The position numbers and the translations under genes are program-made. A stretch of DNA of 64,000 nucleotides from Tunturiibacter empetritectus (GTDB lineage Bacteria > Acidobacteriota > Terriglobia > Terriglobales > Acidobacteriaceae), in assembly GCF_014201375.1 (NCBI RefSeq), contig NZ_JACHDZ010000004.1, positions 248,001 to 312,000 on the forward strand, read 5' to 3'. Below are positions 55,810-62,731 of the stretch, piece by piece. The notes under the pieces are model-generated. The model saw only the letters and a program-made list of their open reading frames with translations, was not told the origin of the DNA and made no database searches. How positions within the stretch are numbered: position 1 is the stretch's first letter; each line of letters opens with the position of its first letter.

Positions 55810-56534
55810 GCTCTCCTGGGTGCGGGCTTGAGGAAGGCGCGGACGATGAGGGAGAGACCGAGTGAGATGAGGACGCCTTTGATGATGAGCACGGAGTTGT
55901 AGCGCCAGCCGAGTGCAGCGAAGGAGACGGCTACACCCCACATGTAGATCTCGGAGAGGAAGGCTGTGGGCCACGTTGGCCTCGCCGGGGACGCTGGGAC
56001 TCGCGCTGCGAATGCCGGGAAGAGGCGTGGAACCTTGGCGCAGTAGTCAAGATAAGGAGCACCGAGTTTTGCGGTGAGGAAGGACTCTTCTGCAAAGATG
56101 AGGCGGAGCTGGAAGAGGGTGATGGCGAGGATAGAGAAGATGGCTCCGCTGGGCGGCATGAGAAGCGCGAGGGCGAAGGTGTCGAAGAGCGTACCAAGGT
56201 AGAGCGGGTTGCGGAGATAGCGATAGGGACCGGCCGCTACGACGCCTTCGCCGTGCATCGCACCAGCCTGGACGATGGAAGGATCGAGGTAGGCTGACCC
56301 CCAGGTACGCAGGAATGCTCCTGCCACGGCGCAGAGGATGCCCAGGACCAGAACCGCGATGGTGGCGGCGCTGAAGCCGATCCAGCCACTGCGCGCGGGC
56401 CACGCCGCGAGATACTGCCAGGTGCGGATGGAGTCCAGATGCAGGAGACTGTTCCACGGGGCGATGAAACCGAGAAGATAGATGACTACGATGATGAGAA
56501 AACGGAGACGGAACTCGAGGGCTGAGGCTTTCAT
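55806..56534 (-). CDS. Isoprenylcysteine carboxyl methyltransferase-family membrane protein
   Basis: A 242-residue membrane protein with five to six helices. GPYRYLRNPLYLGTLFDTFALAL and AEESFLTAKLGAPYLDYCAKVPRLFP are the S-adenosylmethionine-binding signatures of the ICMT/PEMT group. Bacterial members methylate unknown, often lipid, substrates. It overlaps the convergent GNAT pseudogene by a few bases and lies 23 bp downstream of the amidohydrolase gene. Confidence 0.8.
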   Translation of the reverse strand: MKASALEFRLRFLIIVVIYLLGFIAPWNSLLHLDSIRTWQYLAAWPARSGWIGFSAATIAVLVLGILCAVAGAFLRTWGSAYLDPSIVQAGAMHGEGVVAAGPYRYLRNPLYLGTLFDTFALALLMPPSGAIFSILAITLFQLRLIFAEESFLTAKLGAPYLDYCAKVPRLFPAFAARVPASPARPTWPTAFLSEIYMWGVAVSFAALGWRYNSVLIIKGVLISLGLSLIVRAFLKPAPRRA

Positions 56535-56557
56535 GTGATTCGGCGATTTCTTTCCTG

Positions 56558-57856
56558 CTACTTGTGTGTCTCGTCTTTGTAGACGACGCCGGACTTCATA
56601 ACGAAGGGGACGTGCTGGAGGAGCTTGACGTCCTTGAGCGGGTCACCGTCGATGGCGATGAGGTCGGCCCACTTGCCGGGATCGATGGAACCGACGCGAT
56701 CCGTCCAGCCCATGAGGTCGGCGGCGTTGAGGGTGCCGGTCTGAATGCCTTGCAGGGGAGACATGCCGAACTGATTGACATACACATCGACCTCGTGTGC
56801 GTTGAGTCCGTGTGGATAGACGGCGGCGTCGGTGCCGAGTGCGATTTTGACACCGGCTTTGATGGCCTTGATCGCATTCTGCTTTTCGACGGCGCTGACG
56901 TCTTTCATCTTCTGCTGGTAGAAGGGCGGAAGGTTGCCGTACTGCTGCATCCAGTCGACGAGGTAAGCGGTGGGGACGAGGTAGGTGCCCTTCTTCTTCA
57001 TGAGGGCGATGTCTTCGTCGTTGATATAACTGCCGTGCTCGATGGAGTCGACGCCTGCCTCGGTGGCGAAGAGGATGCCTTGCGCGCCGTGAGCGTGCGC
57101 TGCAACCTTGCGGCCGAGACGATGCGCGTCAGCTACGATGGCCTGCATCTCTTCGAGGGTGTACTGCGATGCCTGCGGGTCATCGCCCTTGGAGAGGACG
57201 CCGCCGGTGGCTCCGATCTTGATGAGGTCGGCACCATACTTGATGTTCTCGCGGACCTGGTGCTGGACGGCGGGGATGCCGTCGGCTACGCCTTCTGCGT
57301 GGTAGTGAAACTCGTAGGGGAGAAGGTTCTCATCCATGTGTCCGCCGGTGATGCCGAGGGCTGGACCGGAGACCTGCATATGCGGGCCAAGGATGTGGCC
57401 GGCGTTGATCTCGTCGCGGAGGGCTACGTCGGTGAAGTCGTTCGCGCCTACGTTACGTACCGTGGTGAAGCCAGCTTCGAGGGTGACCTTCGCATTTTCG
57501 ACTCCGATGATCGCCTCTTTCGCGGGCGTCATGCTGAGTTCGAAGTAGGGATCGAAGTTGTTGGCTGCAGTGAGGTGGGTGTGCACGTCGATGAGGCCGG
57601 GCATGACGGTGTATCGGGTGAGGTCGATCTCGGTGTCACCGGCTTGCTTCGGCGTGGTGGCCGTGGGCGCGATGGCGGTGATGCGGTCGCCCGTGACGAT
57701 GATGGTCTGCGCTGCAGGTTCGGCGCCGGTTTTTACGTCGAGGAGATGACCGGTGCGGACCAGGGTGCGGGGTGTCGTCTGGGCGTGGATGCTGAGGAAA
57801 GCAATTTGTAACAGAAAGAGGAATAAATAAAGTTTCACGTGATGGGCTTGACGCAT
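56558..57856 (-). CDS. Exported metal-dependent amidohydrolase (imidazolonepropionase/prolidase-like)
   Basis: A 432-residue protein with a signal peptide (to about IHAQ). Motifs in order: metal HxH in MPGLIDVHTH, the Lys likely carboxylated in LIKIGATGG, AHAHG, SIEHG and the catalytic Asp in LGTDAAVY. The C-terminal DPGKWADLIAIDGDPLKDV completes the composite domain. Such exported enzymes cleave cyclic amides or Xaa-Pro-type dipeptides; the substrate is unknown. AGGAGA precedes the ATG. Confidence 0.88.
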   Translation of the reverse strand: MRQAHHVKLYLFLFLLQIAFLSIHAQTTPRTLVRTGHLLDVKTGAEPAAQTIIVTGDRITAIAPTATTPKQAGDTEIDLTRYTVMPGLIDVHTHLTAANNFDPYFELSMTPAKEAIIGVENAKVTLEAGFTTVRNVGANDFTDVALRDEINAGHILGPHMQVSGPALGITGGHMDENLLPYEFHYHAEGVADGIPAVQHQVRENIKYGADLIKIGATGGVLSKGDDPQASQYTLEEMQAIVADAHRLGRKVAAHAHGAQGILFATEAGVDSIEHGSYINDEDIALMKKKGTYLVPTAYLVDWMQQYGNLPPFYQQKMKDVSAVEKQNAIKAIKAGVKIALGTDAAVYPHGLNAHEVDVYVNQFGMSPLQGIQTGTLNAADLMGWTDRVGSIDPGKWADLIAIDGDPLKDVKLLQHVPFVMKSGVVYKDETHK

Positions 57857-57960
57857 GTGGTGTCTCCTGACGTGTCTGCGAGAGTCTTGAGTGCTTGTTT
57901 GGGTGCTTGTATTGCGTGGCCCGCATTGATGAGTGACTTGATCTTGTGCAGCCAGAAAGA

Positions 57961-58875
57961 CTACTGTCCGCCTAACGCGGAGAGGATGGCGTCGAAGTCT
58001 TCGAGGCCGGAGTACTCGATGATGACGCGGCCTTTGCCCTTCTTGTCCTCGATGCGTACCTTGAGGCCGAGCGAGCGGCGCAAGCGGTCTTGCGCTTCGC
58101 GGACGTTGGGGTCTTCGGGTTGGGCGTTGACCTTGGACTCCTTCTTCTCCTTTGCTTCGGGGTTGATGAGGCCCTGCACGTAGCTTTCGGTCTGACGGAC
58201 GGAGAGCGACAGCGCCATCACCTTTTGGGCGGCTGTGATTATCGCTTCGGGCGAATCGAGCGCGAGGAGGGTGCGGGCGTGGCCAAAGGTGAGATCGCCG
58301 GACTCGACTTTTTGCTGGACAGATTCCGGTAAACGCAACAAACGAAGGAAGTTAGCTACACTTGCCCGCTCTTTGCCGGTGCGGAGGGCCATCTGCTCCT
58401 GGGTCATCTTGAAGTCGCTGCTGAGGCGCTGGTAGGCGCGGGCCTGCTCGATGGGGTTGAGGTCGGCGCGCTGGAGGTTTTCGACGATGGTCATCTCGAG
58501 CGTCTGCTCGTCCGAGACCTGACGAACGATCGAAGGGATGGTGGTCTTGTTGGCTTTTTTGCTGGCCAGCCAGCGGCGCTCGCCGGTGATGAGCTGATAT
58601 CGCCCCCCGCTAAGTGCCCTCACGACAATGGGTTGCACTACGCCGGAAGCTGCGATGGACTGCGCCAGTTCGGCCAGCTTGGCCTCGTCGAAGTGGCTGC
58701 GCGTCTGGAAGGGGTTGCGTTCGATCTGGTTCAGGGGGATCTCGAGCGGCTTGCCGGTGGACTCGACGACTGGAAGCGGCGGTAGGGGTGCGGGCGCGGC
58801 GGGGCGTTGCGGGAGGAGGGATTCAAGGCCCTTGCCCAGGGCTCGACGTTTGGGATCTGCGGTGGCGGTTGGCAT
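57961..58875 (-). CDS. parB: Chromosome partitioning protein ParB
   Basis: A 304-residue CTP-dependent DNA clamp that loads at parS sites and spreads. N-terminal KRRALGKGLESLLP, the CTPase/ParB motif GGRYQLITGERRWLASKKA, the helix-turn-helix (MTQEQMALRTGKERASVANFLRLLRLPE) and a C-terminal dimerisation region are all present. parA lies upstream on the same strand with an R1 repeat between them. Two parS sites lie 1.2-2 kb away around rsmG. Confidence 0.95.
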   Translation of the reverse strand: MPTATADPKRRALGKGLESLLPQRPAAPAPLPPLPVVESTGKPLEIPLNQIERNPFQTRSHFDEAKLAELAQSIAASGVVQPIVVRALSGGRYQLITGERRWLASKKANKTTIPSIVRQVSDEQTLEMTIVENLQRADLNPIEQARAYQRLSSDFKMTQEQMALRTGKERASVANFLRLLRLPESVQQKVESGDLTFGHARTLLALDSPEAIITAAQKVMALSLSVRQTESYVQGLINPEAKEKKESKVNAQPEDPNVREAQDRLRRSLGLKVRIEDKKGKGRVIIEYSGLEDFDAILSALGGQ

Positions 58876-58916
58876 CGTTTGTGACTTTCTGTGTGTGAAG
58901 TATTTGTCCTGTATTT

Positions 58917-58980
58917 GTCCTGCCGGACGGGCCCACTACGCGTGGTGCGGTCACTTCGTGACTTGTATACCTTGTTTGGG
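58917..58980 (-). repeat. Dispersed repeat R1, short inverse copy between parA and parB
   Basis: gtcctgccggacgggc, hairpin CCAC-tacgc-GTGG, gtcacttcgtgac and gtatacc. The repeat sits inside the parAB operon. Confidence 0.82.
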
Positions 58981-59028
58981 TGAGGTTAGGTGCCTGGGTC
59001 CTCGCGATGCTCGGGTGTAATTTGTTTG

Positions 59029-59991
59029 CTATTTGCTGGACTGCCAGAAGCGGGGTTTCTTTTCGGGCTTGTTGAAGGACTTGAGAGCGCTTGCGGCTGC
59101 CGCGGCTGCTGCTTTTCTGCGTTTCTCTTCGGGGCTGTCCATCTTGTTGCGGGTCAGAAGCTCGAGGGCCAGCTCGCGATAGGCCTCGGAGCCGCGTGAT
59201 TTGGAGTCGTAGAGCGAGACGGGCTTGCCGTGGCTGGGCGCTTCGGCCAGGCGGATGTTGCGGGGGATGGTGGTTTTGAGGAGCTTGTCGGTGAAGAAGG
59301 CCTGCAGGTTCTCCGAGACCTGCTGGGAGAGGTTGGTGCGATCGTCGTACATCGTGAGGAGGACACCTTCGAGGACGAGGCCGGGGTTGAAGCTCTGGCT
59401 GACGCGATCGAGGGTACTCATCAGCTCGGAGATCCCCTCCAGGGCGAAATATTCGGCCTGCATGGGGACGAGGAGGCTGTCGGCGGCGACGAGGGAGTTG
59501 AGGGTGAGGAGATCGAGGGCCGGGGGGCAGTCGAGGAGGATGAAGGGGTAGTCGGCGCGGATGGGCTCGATGGCGTCGCGAAGCTTGTACTCGCGGCGGT
59601 CGAGGGCGATGAGCTCGATGGTGGCGCCGATGAGGTTTTTGCTGCTGGGGACGAGCTTGAGGGTGTCGATCTCGGTGGAGAGGAGAGCTTCAGCGATGGT
59701 GGTTTGGCCGACGAGGATGTCGTAGATGCTGAGGCGGGCCTCTTCGCCGTCCCTGGCGCGGGCAAAGCCGAGGCCGCCGGTGGAGTTGGCCTGGGGGTCA
59801 CAGTCGATGAGGAGGGTATTGAGGCCTTCGAGGGCCAGGGCCGCCGCGAGGTTGATGGCCGTGGTGGTCTTGCCGACTCCACCCTTTTGATTGACAACCG
59901 CGATGACCTTGGACGGCTTGGGGGAGGATTTATGGTCTGCGGGCTTTTGGGTGGTGTCTTCAGGCTTGGGAGTGAGTTGTTCAGTCGTCAT
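59029..59991 (-). CDS. parA: Chromosome partitioning ATPase ParA (Soj)
   Basis: A 320-residue deviant Walker A ATPase: VIAVVNQKGGVGKTTTAINLA (KGGVGKTT), LLIDCDPQANSTGGLG, FILLDCPPALDLLTLNSL. A 35-residue N-terminal extension rich in Thr/Pro/Lys and a basic Ala-rich C-terminal tail (EEKRRKAAAAAAASALKSF) flank the core; the tail may aid DNA binding. It moves ParB-parS complexes to segregate origins. Confidence 0.95.
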   Translation of the reverse strand: MTTEQLTPKPEDTTQKPADHKSSPKPSKVIAVVNQKGGVGKTTTAINLAAALALEGLNTLLIDCDPQANSTGGLGFARARDGEEARLSIYDILVGQTTIAEALLSTEIDTLKLVPSSKNLIGATIELIALDRREYKLRDAIEPIRADYPFILLDCPPALDLLTLNSLVAADSLLVPMQAEYFALEGISELMSTLDRVSQSFNPGLVLEGVLLTMYDDRTNLSQQVSENLQAFFTDKLLKTTIPRNIRLAEAPSHGKPVSLYDSKSRGSEAYRELALELLTRNKMDSPEEKRRKAAAAAAASALKSFNKPEKKPRFWQSSK

Positions 59992-60135
59992 TGCGGTAGA
60001 TGAAGGGTATCGGGTGGAGGGTAGCGTGGCAATGGGGGCGTCTGTGCAGAACCGCTGACGCCTGTGGAGAACTTGTGGGATACGTGATTCAGGGCCTGAA
60101 TTGTGGGGTTTCCGGAGGGGAGGTGTGGAAATCTT

Positions 60136-60151
60136 TGTTCCACGTGGAACA
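60136..60151. other. parS site 1
   Basis: TGTTCCACGTGGAACA, a perfect 16-bp palindrome. It differs from the common TGTTTCACGTGAAACA only by a paired T-to-C and A-to-G change. It lies one base after the rsmG stop codon, upstream of parA. Confidence 0.9.
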
Positions 60152-60152
60152 G

Positions 60153-60770
60153 TTAATCGTAGGTAGCGTCATCGCGAGTGGCACGGACCAGGGCACTTGA
60201 TTGGGTGGAGGGGATAGGGATGGGAGGATGGAGGGTGAAGCCGGGGGGCACGGGTGGGGCGGCTCCAACCAGGAGGAGGAGATCGTTGGTAGCTCGGGAT
60301 GTAGCGGCGGCAAGGGCCACGGCCATATTGTCCACGGCGCGAAGGGTTACGGTGTGGAATTGGCGGCCTTCGGGCATGGTTTCGACGCGGGCGGACCAGA
60401 TTTCGACCGGAATAGCGAGAGTTCGCACGACTTCGCGGAGGAAGGTGGCCTTTTTGTTCTGGGATTCGGCCAGGGTTACGGCTATCCCAGGGTGGAGGAT
60501 GGCGATGGGCAGGCCTGGAAAGCCTGCTCCGGAGCCGAAGTCGAGGAGGGTGTTGGCCTCGGGGGCTAGATGTTGTCCTGCGAAAAGGCTTTCGCCGAAG
60601 TGCCGGCGAACGATCTCCTCGGGGTCACGGATCGCGGTGAGGTTGGTGCGGGCGTTCCATTTGAGCAGGAGTTCGAGATAGACGGCGAGCTTCGTGAGGA
60701 TAAGGGGGGCGGCGTCCGGGAGATAGGGCGAGAGGAGTGAGGCGATCTCCGCCTCTGAGAGGATTGGCAT
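60153..60770 (-). CDS. rsmG: 16S rRNA (guanine-527-N7) methyltransferase RsmG (GidB)
   Basis: A 205-residue methyltransferase. LLLKWNARTNLTAIRDPEEIVRRHFGESL and the S-adenosylmethionine motif LLDFGSGAGFPGLPIAI are conserved, as are AESQNKKATFLREV and the VTLRAV segment. rsmG-parA-parB is the classical origin-proximal order. Loss of RsmG gives low-level streptomycin resistance in other bacteria. It is flanked by a parS site on each side. Confidence 0.94.
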   Translation of the reverse strand: MPILSEAEIASLLSPYLPDAAPLILTKLAVYLELLLKWNARTNLTAIRDPEEIVRRHFGESLFAGQHLAPEANTLLDFGSGAGFPGLPIAILHPGIAVTLAESQNKKATFLREVVRTLAIPVEIWSARVETMPEGRQFHTVTLRAVDNMAVALAAATSRATNDLLLLVGAAPPVPPGFTLHPPIPIPSTQSSALVRATRDDATYD

Positions 60771-60814
60771 GGAGTTTCAGTATCTCAAGGTTTGGGCTTG
60801 AAGGAGGGGAAGTA

Positions 60815-60830
60815 TGTTCCACGTGGAACA
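60815..60830. other. parS site 2
   Basis: A second identical TGTTCCACGTGGAACA, 45 bp upstream of the rsmG start and 679 bp from site 1. Confidence 0.9.
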
Positions 60831-60846
60831 TGGTGACAGGAGGTGG

Positions 60847-61626
60847 TCAGGCTACGGAGGTGTGGATCGGGCGCGGAGTCCAGTTGGCGGCCTGTATGAC
60901 GAAGCGGTCGAAGAGCGCGCGGGAGCTGGGGCTCAGGTCGTAGCTGCGCTCGGGATGCCACTGGACGCCCAGGACGAAGTGTGAGGTCGCACCTTCGCTG
61001 GCCTGTCCACCCTCTACTGCTTCAACGACTCCGTCCTGCGGACAGCGGGCAGCGACCCGGAGGCCGTCTCCCGGGATTCCAATGGCCTGATGGTGGCTGG
61101 AGTTGATGGGGAGACGTAGGAACTCATCCTGCTCGAGGGCTTCGCCGGGGTCCAGGAAGGATCCCAGGAGGGAGTCCGGGGCGATCGCGGCGGTGTGGGC
61201 TACGGCTACGCTTCTGCCGGCGGTATGGTTGACGGGAAGGATTGCGAGATCCTGCACCAGTGTGCCCCCGCGCCAGACGTTGAGAAACTGGAGGCCGAAG
61301 CAGATGGCGAAGACTGGTTTATAGAGGTTGTGGGCGTCCTGGATGAGGAGTTCGTCGACGTTCTCCCGGGCGTTGTCGGCTGGGGAACACTCGGGGATGG
61401 GATCCTGGCCGTACTTCTGCGGGTTTACGTCGGCGGGACTGCCGGGGAGGAGGACTGCGTGGCAGGTGTTGATGAGGTCGGCGATAGCGGTGGGGGTGGC
61501 GGCGAGGGGAATCTCGACGGGAGTGCCTCCGCTGCGCTCGACCGCGGCGGCATACTGGGGCCAGGAGCGCTGGTTATAGGCGAGGTCAGTGCTGGTAGGG
61601 ACGGGAATGGCGATGCGGGGCTTCAT
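60847..61626 (-). CDS. Gamma-glutamyl-gamma-aminobutyrate hydrolase-family protein (class I glutamine amidotransferase fold)
   Basis: A 259-residue PuuD-like hydrolase. The substrate loop VLLPGSPADVNPQKYG, nucleophile Cys in FAICFGLQFLNV, His in SSHHQAIG and Glu in VQWHPE make up the family set. E. coli PuuD cleaves gamma-glutamyl-GABA in putrescine breakdown, but no other putrescine gene is near, so the substrate is open. Confidence 0.87.
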   Translation of the reverse strand: MKPRIAIPVPTSTDLAYNQRSWPQYAAAVERSGGTPVEIPLAATPTAIADLINTCHAVLLPGSPADVNPQKYGQDPIPECSPADNARENVDELLIQDAHNLYKPVFAICFGLQFLNVWRGGTLVQDLAILPVNHTAGRSVAVAHTAAIAPDSLLGSFLDPGEALEQDEFLRLPINSSHHQAIGIPGDGLRVAARCPQDGVVEAVEGGQASEGATSHFVLGVQWHPERSYDLSPSSRALFDRFVIQAANWTPRPIHTSVA

Positions 61627-61655
61627 GGCTGATTAATCATACGACCTGTTGCTGT

Positions 61656-61836
61656 GTCCTGCCGGACGGGCGCCCTGCGCGGGCCGCGGTCACTTCGTGA
61701 CGCGTATACCGGTCTTGGTGGGTGAGGTGCGGAAGTCTTCCCGTTGGTCGGGAAAGGAAGATCGCTCGCGACCAACGGGAGCGCCAACCGAAGGAGTATA
61801 CAAGTCACGAAGTGACCGCCGCCCGCGCAGGGCGCA
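61656..61836. repeat. Dispersed repeat R1, full copy truncated at one end
   Basis: Two-arm element with an intact left end (gtcctgccggacgggcgccc). The right arm stops at cccgcgcagggcgc, two bases before the acyltransferase stop codon; the terminal cgtccggcaggac is missing. Confidence 0.82.
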
Positions 61837-61837
61837 C

Positions 61838-62731
61838 TTAGTTGCTAGCAGAGTAGTGAGTGTAGGTGGCGGAGATGGATTCGTAGAGACGCCGAGTCAG
61901 GGCATCGGCATCACGCGTACTGAGCCCGGCGGTAGGAATCGGATCGCCTACAACGATATAGATGGGCCGTGGGTGCAGCGCGTAGACGTGGATGGGAAGA
62001 AGCTCGTAGGTTCCGATGAGAGTAAGGGGAACCAGGGGGACCTGGGCCTTGATGGCCATGTAGGCACAGCCGGACATCATCGTCTGGAGCTGGCCGTTGG
62101 CTGCGCGGCCGCCCTCTGGAAACAGTACGAGCGGCAGACCGTGCTTCAACGTGGCAACACCGCGGTTGAGGCTGGCAATCAGCGAGCGGGGGCTGTTCGA
62201 ATCAACCGGAACCTGGCCGGAGCGGTTGAGGTACCACCCGATGAAGGGGATCTTCCAAAGGGACTGCTTGGCCAGAATCCGGAACTGGAAGGGGAGCTTT
62301 GCGAAGAGGACCGGTGTGTCCATGTAACTGAGGTGGTTGGAGGCGTAGACGGCGGTCTCATGCTCGTGGAGCTTCTCGCGGCCAATGATTTTGACGGGAG
62401 AGAGGCTGATAAGGAGGAGGGTGCGCGCCCACAGGTGAGCGATGGCGTGCTGTTGGCGGCCGGACTTATCCCATAGACCCGCGAGGAGGGAGATACAGCC
62501 GAAGCTCGCGGTAGCCAGACCTACGAGGGGGATGAGCAGGAGATAGGAGAGCAAGCGCAGGGCGAAGGGCGGCTGCTTCGAGGTGAAGGCAGCGGCGGGA
62601 AGATCCGGCTCCTCTACCGAGAGGATGGATTGGGCCGACGGCTTAGATTCGGCGGATGCTGCGACTTCGGTGCTCTCGCTTTTGTCTTCGTTCTTGTGCG
62701 CCACGTTGTCCGCCAAAGGGGAGTCGTTCAT
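61838..62731 (-). CDS. Lysophospholipid acyltransferase (PlsC-like, 1-acylglycerol-3-phosphate acyltransferase)
   Basis: A 297-residue membrane enzyme. It has an acidic/Ala-rich cytoplasmic N-terminus of about 55 residues, a membrane segment (RLLSYLLLIPLVGLATASFGCI), the catalytic NHLSYMD (H-x4-D), FPFIGWYLNRSG, and LFPEGGRAANG in place of the usual FPEGTRS. Probably acylates lysophosphatidate in phospholipid synthesis. The ATG overlaps the folC stop by four bases (ATGA), so the two are translationally coupled. The 3' end abuts an R1 element. Confidence 0.87.
   Translation of the reverse strand: MNDSPLADNVAHKNEDKSESTEVAASAESKPSAQSILSVEEPDLPAAAFTSKQPPFALRLLSYLLLIPLVGLATASFGCISLLAGLWDKSGRQQHAIAHLWARTLLLISLSPVKIIGREKLHEHETAVYASNHLSYMDTPVLFAKLPFQFRILAKQSLWKIPFIGWYLNRSGQVPVDSNSPRSLIASLNRGVATLKHGLPLVLFPEGGRAANGQLQTMMSGCAYMAIKAQVPLVPLTLIGTYELLPIHVYALHPRPIYIVVGDPIPTAGLSTRDADALTRRLYESISATYTHYSASN

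Noticed and set aside
61653..61840. Open frames through R1 copies that encode a recurring PSGRT/GVYPSRS-type peptide
   Set aside because: The peptide recurs only because the repeat DNA recurs; the frames have no consistent start codon or ribosome-binding site.
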